Shown here: one piece after another, positions 11,976 to 22,375 of the stretch
Layout of the letters: each line of letters starts with the position of its first letter
Numbering within the stretch: the stretch's first letter is position 1
Source of the DNA: Pelagibacteraceae bacterium AG-325-C03
GTDB taxonomy: Bacteria; Pseudomonadota; Alphaproteobacteria; Pelagibacterales; Pelagibacteraceae
DNA: 64,000 bases
Assembly (NCBI GenBank): GCA_003283025.1
Contig: QBYC01000002.1
Location: 1-64,000 of the forward strand
Direction: 5' to 3'
Translations under genes and position numbers: made by a program
Notes under the pieces: model-generated
What the model was told of the DNA's origin: nothing
The model's input: only the letters and a program-made list of their open reading frames with translations
Databases searched by the model: none

Positions 11976-12235
11976 TATTTCCTTAAATTTAATTGTTTGA
12001 TTACCCTTTGATAGGACTCAACATTTTTATTTTTAAGGTAATTAAGAAGTTTTTTTCTTTTATTTACTGATTTAGTCAAACCTATTGTTGAGTGTTTATC
12101 TTTTTTAAAAACTTTAAAATGTTCTGATAATTTTTCTATTTTATTTGTAAGCAATCCTATTTGTACTTCTGTCGAGCCAACATCTTTTTCATGTATGGCT
12201 AGAGATTTAATTGTATCTTTTTTTTTCTTTATCAT
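11975..12235 (-). CDS. rpsO: 30S ribosomal protein uS15
   Basis: An 86-residue ribosomal protein that binds the central domain of 16S rRNA early in assembly. The core [22 protein letters not shown], the [21 protein letters not shown] segment and the [12 protein letters not shown] tail are typical. The start lies inside the end of rbfA (29-bp overlap) and its stop shares a base with the pnp ATG. In many bacteria truB separates rbfA and rpsO; here it does not. Confidence 0.96.
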   Translation of the reverse strand: MIKKKKDTIKSLAIHEKDVGSTEVQIGLLTNKIEKLSEHFKVFKKDKHSTIGLTKSVNKRKKLLNYLKNKNVESYQRVIKQLNLRK

Positions 12236-12605
12236 TTTCTTTAATCTTCTTTATTATTTTTTCAATCTTTTCAGCATATTCAAATGAGTTATCTTCTACA
12301 AAAATGAGTTTAGGAAGAAACTTAATATCTAGCCTTTTAGACAGGGCTTTTCTAACAAGATGTGAGTATTCCGTCAAGATTTTTACGGTTCCCTTGGTGT
12401 CTGTGCCTCCCAAGGGAATAATATATACCCTAGCTGTTTTTAGATCAGGCGTCATTCTAACTTCAGTTACTGTAATTAATTTAGAGTTCATAGAAGGTAT
12501 TTTGGCTTCATTTCTAATAAATAACTCACCTAAATTTTGTTTTACTAATTCACCAACTCTTAATTGTCTCTGACTAAATGGTCTTTGTGATGGTTGATTT
12601 CCCAC
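12207..12605 (-). CDS. rbfA: 30S ribosome-binding factor A
   Basis: A late-stage 30S maturation factor that binds near helix 1 and helix 44 of 16S rRNA. The 132-residue protein has a KH-like fold with SQRQLRVGELVKQNLGELF at the start, MTPDLKTARVYIIPLGG in the middle and KRLDIKFLPKLIFVEDNSFEYAEKIEKII near the end, all typical of the family. The GTG start at 12605 shares its G with the infB stop (TAGTG), which argues for coupled translation. Confidence 0.93.
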   Translation of the reverse strand: MGNQPSQRPFSQRQLRVGELVKQNLGELFIRNEAKIPSMNSKLITVTEVRMTPDLKTARVYIIPLGGTDTKGTVKILTEYSHLVRKALSKRLDIKFLPKLIFVEDNSFEYAEKIEKIIKKIKENDKEKKRYN

Positions 12606-14788
12606 TATATTGTCCTTTGTACCTCTTCAGCTAAAAACGATTCGATTACATCTTTTTCCTTAAAATCTATAAAATCTTTTATGCTTATTCCGCATTCTAA
12701 ACCTGTTCCAACTTCTTTAACTTGGTTTTTTTCTCTAAAGATTGTCATGATTTCTCCTGTATAAACTACAACACCATCTCTTATAATTCTTGCTTTAGAT
12801 TTACTTTTTATTTCTCCATTCATAACTTTAGAGCCGGCAATTTTTCCAGCATTAGAAACTGAAAATACCTTTTGGATTTCTGCGCTTCCTAAAACTGTTT
12901 CTTTAATATCTGGTTCCAAAAGACCGGATAAGGCTTTTGAGACATAGTTAAGTGCTTCATAAATAATATTAAAATATTTTATGTCTATTTTTTGGTCTTC
13001 TGCAAGTTTTTTTGCTTCTCTGTTTGGTTTAACATTAAATCCTATTAATATTGCATTAGAAGCTTTTGCTAACGAAACATCAGTTTCGTTAATCATTCCT
13101 ATATCTGAGAGAATTATTTTTGCCTCGACTTCATCATGACTAATTTTATCAATTGCCATCTTTAATGCTTCATTTGAACCTTGAACATCAGACTTAACAA
13201 TTATATTAAGCTCATCTTTATTTTTAGTATCTTCAAATAGTGCTGTTTTATCTTTGACTAATACTTTAGTTTTATCTGAATTCATTTGTTTAAATTCTGC
13301 CATTTTTTTTGCCTCATTTTCATCTTTAGTAACTAAGAATTCTGCGCCTGCGTATACAGAGTTATTCATGCCTAGAATTTCGACTGGCATTGATGGGAGT
13401 GCTTCATTAATCATTTTTCCGTCATGACTTATCATTGCTCTAATTTTTCCCCATGTATCACCACAAATAAAAAAATCTCCCTTTTTAAGTTTACCATTAC
13501 TTACTAAAATTGTAGACACGGGTCCTTTTCCTTTATCTATTTTCGATTCTATAACTACGCCTCTAGCTTGATCGGAAAAAGATGCTTTTAAATCCAGTAT
13601 TTCAGATTGTAATAAAATACTCTCTTTTAGCTTTTCTAAATTTAATTTTTTAATTGCAGAAACCTCTACAAACATAGTATCTCCACTAAGATCCTCAGCT
13701 ACTAGTTCGTGCTGCATCATTTCATTTTTGATTTTACTTATATTTTTTTCAGGTAAATCACATTTGTTAATTGCTACAATAATTGGAACATTAGCTGCCT
13801 TTGCGTGTTTAATTGCTTCAATTGTTTGAGGTTTTATTCCATCATCTGCAGCGACAACTAAGATAACTATGTCCGTTATCTTTGAGCCTCTAGCTCGCAT
13901 TTCCGTAAATGCCGCGTGTCCAGGAGTGTCTATAAAAGTAATTAATTTATTATTATTAGTCTTCACTTGATAAGCGCCAATATGTTGAGTAATACCACCG
14001 TGTTCTCCTGAAACAACATCTGTATCTCTTAAAGCATCTAATAAAGAGGTTTTACCATGATCAACGTGACCCATTATTGTTACTACAGGTGGTCTTGTTT
14101 TTATTTCTCCTTTTAATTTGTCTTGTTTAATACCTATTTCTAAATTTGGTTTATCTTCAAATATTGGTGTATGACCAAATTCCTTAACTATGTACTCGGC
14201 TGTATCTTTATCTATTACGTGGTTAATTGTAGCTACCACTTTCATATTTAATAAAAACTTAATTATGTCATTAGATTTTTCAGCCATCCTATTAGATAGC
14301 TCTTGGATAGTTATTTGGTCTGAAATTTTAACATCTCTTAAAACTTTTTTAAATTCTTTTTTTTCACCATCTGGGTTTATTTTTTTTTCTTTTAACCTAG
14401 CTCTTTTTACTGAAGCAAGACTTCTTTGTTTAATTTCAATTTCCTCAACATTTAATGCCCTGGAAACAGTTAATTTAAAATCTCTTTTGTCAATAGGCCC
14501 TTTAAGTTTTAGCTTACTTTTTCCTGTTGGTTTGTCGTCTTTTTTTATAAAGGCCTTAGTTGCTTGTTGCTCAACAAACTTTCTCGCATAGTTTTTCTTT
14601 TTTGGGTCTTGAGTTTTTGTAGGAATAAAATTTTGATTTGGTCTGTTATTATTTTTATTTACTCTAAAGGGCCCTTTTTTTTTTACTGCAAAGGATTTTT
14701 TACCGTCAGTGTTTATCGAAGATGTGTCAATCTTTTTTTTTAAATCAGATGAAATTGTAAGTGTTTTTTTTTTATTTTTTTTGTCCAT
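12605..14788 (-). CDS. infB: Translation initiation factor IF-2
   Basis: A GTPase that brings initiator tRNA to the 30S subunit and promotes subunit joining. I prefer the ATG at 14788 (727 residues), 4 nt after the nusA stop. An in-frame TTG at 14806 would add six residues and overlap nusA. The N-terminal ~230 residues are lysine-rich and low in complexity. The G domain has [23 protein letters not shown] and NKCDLP; the C-terminal half has the EF-Tu-like and fMet-tRNA-binding domains, ending in [22 protein letters not shown]. The nusA-infB-rbfA-rpsO-pnp order is classic, with truB missing. Confidence 0.97.
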   Translation of the reverse strand: MDKKNKKKTLTISSDLKKKIDTSSINTDGKKSFAVKKKGPFRVNKNNNRPNQNFIPTKTQDPKKKNYARKFVEQQATKAFIKKDDKPTGKSKLKLKGPIDKRDFKLTVSRALNVEEIEIKQRSLASVKRARLKEKKINPDGEKKEFKKVLRDVKISDQITIQELSNRMAEKSNDIIKFLLNMKVVATINHVIDKDTAEYIVKEFGHTPIFEDKPNLEIGIKQDKLKGEIKTRPPVVTIMGHVDHGKTSLLDALRDTDVVSGEHGGITQHIGAYQVKTNNNKLITFIDTPGHAAFTEMRARGSKITDIVILVVAADDGIKPQTIEAIKHAKAANVPIIVAINKCDLPEKNISKIKNEMMQHELVAEDLSGDTMFVEVSAIKKLNLEKLKESILLQSEILDLKASFSDQARGVVIESKIDKGKGPVSTILVSNGKLKKGDFFICGDTWGKIRAMISHDGKMINEALPSMPVEILGMNNSVYAGAEFLVTKDENEAKKMAEFKQMNSDKTKVLVKDKTALFEDTKNKDELNIIVKSDVQGSNEALKMAIDKISHDEVEAKIILSDIGMINETDVSLAKASNAILIGFNVKPNREAKKLAEDQKIDIKYFNIIYEALNYVSKALSGLLEPDIKETVLGSAEIQKVFSVSNAGKIAGSKVMNGEIKSKSKARIIRDGVVVYTGEIMTIFREKNQVKEVGTGLECGISIKDFIDFKEKDVIESFLAEEVQRTI

Positions 14789-14792
14789 AACA

Positions 14793-16343
14793 TTACTTGT
14801 ACGCAATTTCTCTTGCTGACATTATTAACTCATCTGCTTCTTTTCTTGATAAAGAAAATTCCTCCAAATATCCTTCTATCCTAATTTTTTTTCCCTTAAT
14901 TTCATCAAAACCACCAATTAGTTCATCAGATGATAAATCAGCAAAATCATTTAATTTTTTAATATTTTTTTGACCCAATATCACAAGCATACCCTGAGTC
15001 ATTCCTTTGAGTGTTATTAAATTTTCTTCAACTCCTAGTTCTTTAAGTTTTAATGCAACTGCTTCTTTTTCTTTAATTAAAGTTTCTTTAGATCGTTTAA
15101 TTAGCTCACCCGCTGTTTCTTCGTCGATAGCTTCAATTTTAGCAATGTCTTCTGGTGTAGATTGTGAAATATCTTCTATACTTGTAAAACCTTCTGACAC
15201 TAAAAGTTGTCCCAACGTTTCGTCAACTTCTAAATTCTTAATTAAGGTTTCAGTTCTCTCTTTAAATTCTACTTGCCTTCTATCAGAGTCCTCTTTATCT
15301 GTAAGTATATCAATTTCATAATTTGTTAATTTAGAAGCTAATCTCACATTTTGTCCTCTTCTACCAATAGCTTTACTCAAATTTTCTTCAGTTAAAATAA
15401 TATCAATTCTCTTATTATCTTGATCGATTAGGACTCTTTGTATTTCCGCAGGTGATAAAGACTCAGAGATTAAAGTAGGTAAATCCTCTGTCCATTTGAT
15501 TATATCTATTTTCTCTCCATGTAACTCATTAACAATTGTCTGAACCCTGCTTCCTCTCATACCAACACATGCACCTACAGGATCGATTGACGAGTCTTGT
15601 GAATACACACAAATTTTAGCTCTACTCCCAGGATCTCTTGCCACAGACTTTATTTCTATTGTCCCCTCATATATTTCAGGTACTTCTTGAAAAAATAATT
15701 TTGAAAGAAATTGTGGGTGAGCCCTTGATAGAAAAATTTGATGACCTTTCAATTCTTTTCTTACCTCGTAACAATAGGCTTTAACACGATCTCCTGTTTT
15801 TAAAATTTCTCTTGGAATTAATTCATCTTTTTTAATTACTCCCTCGGCTTTTCCTAAATCAACGATTACGTTTCCATACTCTAATCTTTTTATAATACCA
15901 CTTAATATCTGGCCTTGTTTATCTATAAAATCTTCATATTGTCTATTTTTTTCAGCTTCTCTCACTCTACTACTAATTACTTGTTTTGCACTTTGTGCTG
16001 CAATGCGTCCAAAATCAATCTGAGGTAATTCTTCAAATATATTTTCACCTATTTTTAGTGTTTTATTTTTCGGATCGATTTTTTTTGCTTCTTCTAAAGT
16101 TATTTCTCTTGCATTATCCTCTACTTTTTCGACTATGTTCAAAACTTTTTTGATTTTAATATCTCCGTTTTCCCTATCGATAGTAACTTCAATATTATTA
16201 TCGTTTCCAAATTTTGTGAGTGCTGCTTTTTGTATTGCACTTTCCATTGAGCCTAGAACAAGCTCTTTATCTATAGACTTCTCATTAGCAACAGCTTCAA
16301 CTATTCTTAAAAGTTCTAATTTATCTAAACCTCTATTTAACAT
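14793..16343 (-). CDS. nusA: Transcription termination/antitermination factor NusA
   Basis: NusA binds RNA polymerase, enhances hairpin pausing and intrinsic termination, and takes part in antitermination. The 516-residue protein has the N-terminal polymerase-binding domain, an S1 domain (GQILSGIIKRLEYGNVIVDLG near residues 145-165), two KH domains (DPVGACVGMRGSRVQTI and ENLSKAIGRRGQNVRLA) and a C-terminal helix-hairpin-helix region with acidic repeats, as usual for alphaproteobacteria. An AGGAGAG site precedes the ATG. A terminator-like hairpin with a U-run abuts that site, which may matter for autoregulation. The rimP gene that usually precedes nusA is not here. Confidence 0.97.
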   Translation of the reverse strand: MLNRGLDKLELLRIVEAVANEKSIDKELVLGSMESAIQKAALTKFGNDNNIEVTIDRENGDIKIKKVLNIVEKVEDNAREITLEEAKKIDPKNKTLKIGENIFEELPQIDFGRIAAQSAKQVISSRVREAEKNRQYEDFIDKQGQILSGIIKRLEYGNVIVDLGKAEGVIKKDELIPREILKTGDRVKAYCYEVRKELKGHQIFLSRAHPQFLSKLFFQEVPEIYEGTIEIKSVARDPGSRAKICVYSQDSSIDPVGACVGMRGSRVQTIVNELHGEKIDIIKWTEDLPTLISESLSPAEIQRVLIDQDNKRIDIILTEENLSKAIGRRGQNVRLASKLTNYEIDILTDKEDSDRRQVEFKERTETLIKNLEVDETLGQLLVSEGFTSIEDISQSTPEDIAKIEAIDEETAGELIKRSKETLIKEKEAVALKLKELGVEENLITLKGMTQGMLVILGQKNIKKLNDFADLSSDELIGGFDEIKGKKIRIEGYLEEFSLSRKEADELIMSAREIAYK

Positions 16344-16355
16344 TTAATCTCTCCT

Positions 16356-16381
16356 AAAAAAAAATGGGCTAGAGCCCATTT
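16356..16381 (-). terminator. Intrinsic terminator between metK and nusA, touching the nusA RBS
   Basis: On the minus strand an 8-bp stem (AAATGGGC / GCCCATTT) with a TCTA loop is followed by a run of nine U residues counting the stem end; the next bases are the nusA ribosome-binding site AGGAGAG. It could simply end metK transcripts. A TTGAAA-17 bp-TATTAA promoter-like pair at 16434-16406 lies upstream, which would place the hairpin inside a short nusA leader, where it could act as an attenuator. Confidence 0.75.
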
Positions 16382-16436
16382 CGACAAGTTCAATAATATA
16401 ATAATTTAATAAAATAAAATTATGGTTTTTTCAAGA

Positions 16437-17600
16437 TCACAACTTAAATAAATCAGTTTTATCCGTTTTTTCCCAAGAAAACTCACCTTTATTATTAGGC
16501 TCTCTGCCAAAGTGACCATATGCAGAAGTAACTTCATAAATAGGATTATTTAGCTTTAACATTTCTCTAATTCCTCTAGGAGATAAATTAAAATTAGCTT
16601 CAACGATTTTTTTTATTTTATCAACTTTGTTTTGATCTTCGCTTGCTAATCTTAAAAATATAGATAAAGGCTTTGATACACCTATAGCATAAGCTAATTG
16701 AATTAAGCATTTTTCTGAGACTCCTGCAGCTACAATATTTTTTGCTAAATATCTAGACACGTATGCTGCAGATCTGTCAACTTTAGTCGGGTCTTTTCCA
16801 GAAAACGCCCCGCCGCCATGTGGCGCAGCACCTCCGTAAGTATCAACTATTATTTTCCTTCCTGTTAAACCGGTGTCACCATCTGGACCGCCAATTATAA
16901 ACTGTCCAGTTGGGTTAATGTAAATCTCCTTTGGACTTAAATCTGTTAACAAGTTTTCAGGAATTGATTTTTTGATATATGGAATAATTGACTCTCTTAC
17001 CTTATCTTGATTTTGATCTTTAGAATGTTGAGTTGAAATAACTATAGAGGTAACTTTCACTGGTTTTTCATCTTCATACAACATTGTGACCTGGCTTTTA
17101 GAGTCTGGCTCAATTCCTTTAAGAGTTCCTTTTTTTCTATCCTCAGCCATTAATCTTAGAATTTTATGAGAATAATGTATAGGAGCAGGCATTAAATCCT
17201 CTGTTTCTTTGCAAGCATAACCAAACATAATCCCTTGATCTCCTGCACCTTCATCTTTGTTGTTATTTGAGTCAACTCCCATTGCTATGTCGGAAGATTG
17301 TTCGTGAAGAAAAGTCTCAATATTTGCATTTCTCCAACTAAAACCATCTTGATCATAACCTATATCCTTAATACAATTTCGCACTTTAGTAATTATTTCT
17401 TCCTTTTCAATTTTTGGACCTCTTATTTCTCCTGCTAATACAACTTTATTCGTCGTTGCTAATGTTTCGCATGCAACTCTAGAAACTGGATCTTTTGATA
17501 AATATGTGTCAACTACCATATCTGAAATTCTATCACATACTTTATCTGGATGTCCTTCTGAGACAGATTCGCTTGTAAATAAATATTTATTTTCTAACAT
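16437..17600 (-). CDS. metK: S-adenosylmethionine synthase
   Basis: Makes S-adenosylmethionine from methionine and ATP. The protein is 387 residues, the family's usual length. Signatures: [14 protein letters not shown] at the N-terminus, [13 protein letters not shown] (methionine-binding loop) and [19 protein letters not shown] (phosphate loop). Its start overlaps the end of lnt by 14 bp. No SAM riboswitch is possible in the coding overlap upstream. A terminator-like hairpin follows about 55 bp after the stop, just before nusA. Confidence 0.98.
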   Translation of the reverse strand: MLENKYLFTSESVSEGHPDKVCDRISDMVVDTYLSKDPVSRVACETLATTNKVVLAGEIRGPKIEKEEIITKVRNCIKDIGYDQDGFSWRNANIETFLHEQSSDIAMGVDSNNNKDEGAGDQGIMFGYACKETEDLMPAPIHYSHKILRLMAEDRKKGTLKGIEPDSKSQVTMLYEDEKPVKVTSIVISTQHSKDQNQDKVRESIIPYIKKSIPENLLTDLSPKEIYINPTGQFIIGGPDGDTGLTGRKIIVDTYGGAAPHGGGAFSGKDPTKVDRSAAYVSRYLAKNIVAAGVSEKCLIQLAYAIGVSKPLSIFLRLASEDQNKVDKIKKIVEANFNLSPRGIREMLKLNNPIYEVTSAYGHFGREPNNKGEFSWEKTDKTDLFKL

Positions 17601-19149
17601 ATTTTTTTTTACAAATTAAAAATATTAAGAGATATGTAATTAAAAGTAGATAAAATATCAAATCATTTTTAATTTTATTTGCTTTTATTAGTGGTACTTT
17701 AAATTCTATGTTTCCTGCTTCATTTCTATTTAATTGTTTAACTATATTACCTTTGTTATCAATTATGGCGCTTACTCCTTTATTAGCTGATCTTAAAAAA
17801 AAAGTATTATTTTCTATAGCTCTAAATATTGATTTAGCAAAATGCTGATCTGGTCCTATAGTATTACCAAACCACGCATCTTCAGAAATATTTATAATTA
17901 GATTTGTATCTTCCTCAGAATTTTGAATTAAATTTGTAAATATAACTTCATAACAAATTAAAGGTAAAACACTTAATTTTTCAATTTTAAGATTATTATT
18001 TTGACGGCCTTTTAAAAAAGATCCATGACCTTCAGTAATCTTTTTAAAACCAAGCTTATTAAATAAATTTTCAAAGGGTAAAAATTCTCCAAAAGGAACA
18101 AGTTTTCTTTTATTATAATTTTGAATTATTTCAAATTGGTTGTTTAAAATAATTATACTATTATAAAAATTCCCACTTTGTTGATCTAATCTATTAACTC
18201 CTAGTATGATATAATGTTTTTTTGAAAAATTGTTTGAGAACAAATTTTTAAAAACCAAAATATCATTAAAACTATAGCCACTAAAGACTCCCTCCGGCCA
18301 AATAAAAAAAGTTTCTCTATCCTTATCTGGTTCACTATATCTAATTAATTTTTTAAATCTATCTTCTATTTCAGATAAGCTAAGACCATATTTTAGATCA
18401 AAATTCGGTGATACAATTTTTACAAATGTTTTATCACTTACTTCATTCAATATAATTTTATTTTTATTTATTTCGAAATTTCCATAAATATACAAACTTA
18501 TACTTATGAAAATTATTAATATTGTAGCTAAAATTTTTTTAATAATATCAATTTTGAAAAAAAAGATAATAGGTAATGTAAAAAATGTAATTACAATAAG
18601 ATTGTAAGAATATAAACCTATTACATTTATAACTTGTAACATTTCATTAGCATTAACAGTGCTATAAGCCCAAAGATTCCATGGAAAACCTGTTAATATT
18701 ATGGCTCGTATATAATCTGAAATAGCCAAACTTGCTGAAAAAACAATAATGGATGAGAAGTCAAATTTTAAGTGCGGACCGACAAAAATAATTGTCAAAG
18801 CAGTAAATAAACTTAATAATAAAGGTATTAGAATTATTGCAAAGGGAATTAAAACTTTGAAATTTTCGTCAAATGTAAGTGAATTAGAAATCCAAGATAG
18901 CCCGCTTAAATAAAAACCAAAACCAAATAATAATCCAAATAAAAATAGGTTTATTTTATACGGTTTATTTCTATAAATAACTTTAGATTTTTTATTGATA
19001 AAAACAATAAAAAAAAAAAACAAAGGAAAGATTACTAAGTTAAGCAACGTAATATTGAAAGGCTCAAAAGTGAAAGTTGAGAGCGCGCCAAGAGAAAAAG
19101 GGGTAAAATACAAAATTAAAAATCGATTTGATAAATATCTTTCAATCAT
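17587..19149 (-). CDS. lnt: Apolipoprotein N-acyltransferase
   Basis: An inner-membrane enzyme that adds the third acyl chain to outer-membrane lipoproteins. The N-terminal ~210 residues form about six to eight membrane helices; the remainder is a nitrilase-type domain. The catalytic triad is visible as Glu in WPEGVFSG, Lys in [15 protein letters not shown] and Cys in [10 protein letters not shown]. The C-terminus has a final membrane helix ([16 protein letters not shown]). Length 520 residues is normal. It is flanked by ybeY (8-bp overlap) and metK (14-bp overlap). The corC/tlyC-type gene often found between ybeY and lnt is absent. Confidence 0.95.
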   Translation of the reverse strand: MIERYLSNRFLILYFTPFSLGALSTFTFEPFNITLLNLVIFPLFFFFIVFINKKSKVIYRNKPYKINLFLFGLLFGFGFYLSGLSWISNSLTFDENFKVLIPFAIILIPLLLSLFTALTIIFVGPHLKFDFSSIIVFSASLAISDYIRAIILTGFPWNLWAYSTVNANEMLQVINVIGLYSYNLIVITFFTLPIIFFFKIDIIKKILATILIIFISISLYIYGNFEINKNKIILNEVSDKTFVKIVSPNFDLKYGLSLSEIEDRFKKLIRYSEPDKDRETFFIWPEGVFSGYSFNDILVFKNLFSNNFSKKHYIILGVNRLDQQSGNFYNSIIILNNQFEIIQNYNKRKLVPFGEFLPFENLFNKLGFKKITEGHGSFLKGRQNNNLKIEKLSVLPLICYEVIFTNLIQNSEEDTNLIINISEDAWFGNTIGPDQHFAKSIFRAIENNTFFLRSANKGVSAIIDNKGNIVKQLNRNEAGNIEFKVPLIKANKIKNDLIFYLLLITYLLIFLICKKKYVRK

Positions 19150-19612
19150 TAATTATTTTTAAGTATTTTTTTTCAATCTGGTTCATTTGAGCGAAATCTT
19201 TATCTCTCTTATGATCGTAACCAAATAGGTGAACTAACCCATGTATCCATAAAGAATTAAATTCATTTTTAAATTGCTTATTTATTTTTTTGTTTTTTAT
19301 TTTATCTAAATTAATAATTATATCACCGAGGTAAATTTCTTTTTCCATTTTGATCTTTTTCTTCAAATCACTTTTTGTTTGAAATGGAAATGATAGTACA
19401 TCTGTTGATTTATTTTTTTTCCTAAATTTGGTATTTAGATATGTAATTTGCTTACTTCCTGCTAATAATAAAGTACCTAACAAAAGATTTTTTTTATATA
19501 AATTATTTTTGAGATTCAATTTGTTAATTTTATAATCAAGGTACTTACTTGGATTCTTTATATAACGAAACCAATTAGTGTTATTTGTAATAACATTAAT
19601 TTCAATCATCAA
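19142..19612 (-). CDS. ybeY: Endoribonuclease YbeY (16S rRNA maturation)
   Basis: A metal-dependent single-strand RNase involved in 16S rRNA 3'-end maturation and ribosome quality control. The 156-residue protein carries the zinc-binding signature HGLVHLFGYDHKRD (three His ligands) at about residues 129-142, preceded by TDVLSFPF, both diagnostic. It overlaps phoH by 11 bp and lnt by 8 bp. The phoH-ybeY pairing is strongly conserved in bacteria. Confidence 0.95.
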   Translation of the reverse strand: MMIEINVITNNTNWFRYIKNPSKYLDYKINKLNLKNNLYKKNLLLGTLLLAGSKQITYLNTKFRKKNKSTDVLSFPFQTKSDLKKKIKMEKEIYLGDIIINLDKIKNKKINKQFKNEFNSLWIHGLVHLFGYDHKRDKDFAQMNQIEKKYLKIIND

Positions 19613-20600
19613 TTCTTTTATTTTGATAAGCTTTAATAATTTTTGATACTAACGGATGTCTCACTACGTCTTTATGGTCGAATTCTATTACTTTAATTTC
19701 TTTTAATTCTTTCAAAATATTTTTTGATTTAGTTAAACCAGAATTAGCTTTATTTATTAAATCTACTTGCGTAGGATCGCCATTCACCACTAATTTTGAG
19801 TTTTCCCCTATTCTCGTTAAGAACATTTTAATTTGAGTTTCAGTAGCATTTTGAGCTTCATCTAAAATTGCAAAGCAATTTTTAAGCGTTCTTCCTCGCA
19901 TAAAAGCAAGTGGTGCTATCTCGATTTCTCCGCTTTCAATTTTTTTATCTATCTTATCTGAACCAAAAAGTTCATATAAAGCATCGTAAAGAGGTCTGAG
20001 ATAAGGATCAACTTTTTCTTTCATATCACCAGGTAAAAAACCTAATTTTTCACCTGCCTCAACTGCCGGTCTTGACAAAATTACTCTATCAATTTTCTTC
20101 TCTATTAATAAAGTTACAGCTACAGAGACAGCTAAAAAACTTTTTCCAGTTCCTGCAGGTCCTAGGGAAATTGTGATATCATTCTCTTTTAATGCTTTGA
20201 TATACTCTGATTGTTTTTCGGATCTTGCTATGACTGATTTTTTGGGAGTTTTAATTAATTGTTTAAAATATTTAATATTAGGTTTTTCAATTTTAATACT
20301 TTTCTTCACAGATAAAATTATATCATCCTTTTCAATTATATTTGTCAAAAGATACTTATTAATCAAGAATTTAATTGCGTTACTAAATAAAGATAGTTTT
20401 TCTTTATCTCCCTTGCATGTAATTGAGTTGCCTCTAAAATAAAGATTTGTTTTTGTAAGTTTAGATAAGTTTTTCAAATTTTGATCGAATTGGCCGGTAA
20501 TTGCCATCAGCATTTCGTTATCATTAATTGAGATATTCATTGTTTCATTGTCTACTGTTTTAATAGAAATATTTTTTTCTAATTTAGTTACTTCAGACAT
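19602..20600 (-). CDS. ybeZ: PhoH-like ATPase (YbeZ)
   Basis: A 332-residue PhoH-family ATPase, thought to act with YbeY in RNA processing. The C-terminal two thirds hold the nucleotide-binding domain: Walker A GPAGTGKSFLAV, Walker B FAILDEAQNAT, and the motifs SRPAVEAGEKLGFLPGD and TRIGENSKLVVNGDPTQVDL. The N-terminal ~100 residues contain a small KH-like region. It starts 4 bp after the miaB stop and overlaps ybeY by 11 bp. Confidence 0.94.
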   Translation of the reverse strand: MSEVTKLEKNISIKTVDNETMNISINDNEMLMAITGQFDQNLKNLSKLTKTNLYFRGNSITCKGDKEKLSLFSNAIKFLINKYLLTNIIEKDDIILSVKKSIKIEKPNIKYFKQLIKTPKKSVIARSEKQSEYIKALKENDITISLGPAGTGKSFLAVSVAVTLLIEKKIDRVILSRPAVEAGEKLGFLPGDMKEKVDPYLRPLYDALYELFGSDKIDKKIESGEIEIAPLAFMRGRTLKNCFAILDEAQNATETQIKMFLTRIGENSKLVVNGDPTQVDLINKANSGLTKSKNILKELKEIKVIEFDHKDVVRHPLVSKIIKAYQNKRIDD

Positions 20601-20604
20601 TTAT

Positions 20605-21936
20605 TTAAGCTGCATAACTTTTTTGATTTAAATTTGAAACAATTTCTCCAAACATAGTATTTTGATTAATTTTAATAATTTTAACATTTTTAATTTGACC
20701 TATCATATTTTTATCACTTTTAACAATTACTGAATTAAAATATTCATCTCTACCAAAATATTTGTTTTCATTATTGATTTTATTTTCAAATAATACTTTT
20801 GATTTTTTATTTATTAGAGTTTTTCTATATTGCATTTTAATTTTTTCAGCGCTGTCCTGAAAAATTATTAACCTTTTTTTTGCCTCATTAAGTTCTATTT
20901 TCGGCAAGTGAGCAGCAGGTGTGCCAGGTCTAGCGCTATAAATGTAAGAGTATGTATTTATAAATCGAATTTTTGACATTAACTTCAGAGTTTGCTCAAA
21001 ATCAGATTCTGTTTCACCTGGGTACCCAATTATAAAATCACTAGAAAATTTTATATTATGATTGATTTTTCTTAATTTGTGAATAATTTCTAAATATTCC
21101 TCTATGGTATGTTTTCTATTCATCGCCTCTAAAATCTTGTTCGAGCCACTTTGAATAGGAAGATGAATTAAAGGCATCAATTTACTATAATCTTTGTGAG
21201 CATCAATCAGATCTTTTGTAAAATCGATAGGGTGTGATGTTGTGTACCTGATTCTTTTGAGAAATTTAATTTTAGAAATTTCATAAATTAAATCTGAAAT
21301 TCTTTTATTTTTAAAATTATAAGCATTTACATTTTGACCAAGTAGTGTGATTTCTTTAGCTCCATTTTCAACTAGCTGACTAGCTTCTAAAACGAGTTCT
21401 TTAACAGAACGAGAAAATTCTGGCCCACGTGTATATGGGACAACACAGAATTTACAAAATTTGTCACATCCCTCTTGTATAGTTAAAAATGATGAAATCT
21501 TATTGCTTGAATTTTTTAGAGAATTAAAGTTATCAAATTTTTCTACAACATCGAATTCGCTGAAGTTAATAGATTTATTTTTTTTTTCTAAAGCTAAAAT
21601 CAAATCATTAATTTGATGGTATGATTGGGGACCAATAACTGCGTCAATATATTTTTCTCTCTTTAATAAAATTTCTCCTTCTGCTTGAGCTACACAACCT
21701 GCTACTAAAACAATAGGTTTAATACTATCTCTAAATTTTTTTTTTAACCTACCTATATCGTGGTAAACTTTTTCTGTTGCTTTTTCTCTTATATGGCAAG
21801 TATTTAAAATATAGCAATTAGCCTCGATTAAATCGTTCGTTGGCATATAATCTATTTTCCTTGTAAAATCTTTAATACGATTACTATCGTATTCATTCAT
21901 TTGACAACCAAGAGTTTTTATAAAGATTTTTTTCAG
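20605..21936 (-). CDS. miaB: tRNA-2-methylthio-N6-dimethylallyladenosine synthase, probable CTG start
   Basis: A radical-SAM methylthiotransferase that modifies A37 of tRNAs reading UNN codons. I place the start at CTG 21936, giving 443 residues and the conserved N-terminus MKKIFIKTLGCQMNEYDS. The first ATG (21900) would remove the GCQMN cysteine that ligates the auxiliary [4Fe-4S] cluster. No ATG, GTG or TTG exists in frame between the fur stop and that cysteine. The other cluster cysteines (NTCHIR and VAGCVAQAEG), the radical-SAM CxxxCxxC (EGCDKFCKFCVVP) and a C-terminal TRAM domain are present. The CTG lies 3 nt after the fur TAG, in the same frame as fur, so re-initiation is plausible. 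Confidence 0.9.
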   Translation of the reverse strand: MKKIFIKTLGCQMNEYDSNRIKDFTRKIDYMPTNDLIEANCYILNTCHIREKATEKVYHDIGRLKKKFRDSIKPIVLVAGCVAQAEGEILLKREKYIDAVIGPQSYHQINDLILALEKKNKSINFSEFDVVEKFDNFNSLKNSSNKISSFLTIQEGCDKFCKFCVVPYTRGPEFSRSVKELVLEASQLVENGAKEITLLGQNVNAYNFKNKRISDLIYEISKIKFLKRIRYTTSHPIDFTKDLIDAHKDYSKLMPLIHLPIQSGSNKILEAMNRKHTIEEYLEIIHKLRKINHNIKFSSDFIIGYPGETESDFEQTLKLMSKIRFINTYSYIYSARPGTPAAHLPKIELNEAKKRLIIFQDSAEKIKMQYRKTLINKKSKVLFENKINNENKYFGRDEYFNSVIVKSDKNMIGQIKNVKIIKINQNTMFGEIVSNLNQKSYAA

Positions 21937-21939
21937 AAA

Positions 21940-22371
21940 CTATTTTTTAATTTTTGAACCGTAAAGTTCAAGTTTATGATCAACTAATTTATAACCTAAT
22001 TTTTTTGCAACTTCTTTTTGAAGTTTTTCAATTTCTTTATCTACAAATTCTACAATTTCACCACTATTAATGTCTATCAAGTGATCATGGTGTTCATCTG
22101 GAGATTGCTCGTATCTAGCTTTACCACTTTTGAAATCATGTTTTTCTAAAATACCAGATTCTTCAAATAATTTAACTGTTCTATAAACTGTTGCAATACT
22201 AATTTTTTTATCTATTTCTAATACTCTTTTATGAAGTTCATCTACGTCTGGATGATCTTTAGAACCATAAACTTCCTTAGACTCAGATAAAACTTTAGCT
22301 ATAGTTTTTCTTTGATCTGTAAGTCTTACTCCGTTTTTTTGACATTTTTCTTCAATAGTGTTCATTTTCAT
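21940..22371 (-). CDS. fur: Ferric uptake regulator family protein (Fur/Mur)
   Basis: A 143-residue Fur-family metal-dependent repressor. The DNA-binding winged helix covers about residues 10-90 (VRLTDQRKTIAKVL, then ISIATVYRTVKLFEESGIL). The metal-sensing region has SPDEHHDHLIDINSGEIVEF near residues 110-130. C-terminal CxxC zinc pairs are absent, as in many alphaproteobacterial Fur/Mur proteins, so it may sense manganese or iron. It sits between tsaB (4-bp gap) and miaB, the usual alphaproteobacterial place for fur. Its TAG stop is in frame with miaB, 3 nt before the proposed CTG start. A second start three codons in (MNTIEEK) is also possible. Confidence 0.9.
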   Translation of the reverse strand: MKMNTIEEKCQKNGVRLTDQRKTIAKVLSESKEVYGSKDHPDVDELHKRVLEIDKKISIATVYRTVKLFEESGILEKHDFKSGKARYEQSPDEHHDHLIDINSGEIVEFVDKEIEKLQKEVAKKLGYKLVDHKLELYGSKIKK

Positions 22372-22375
22372 TAAT

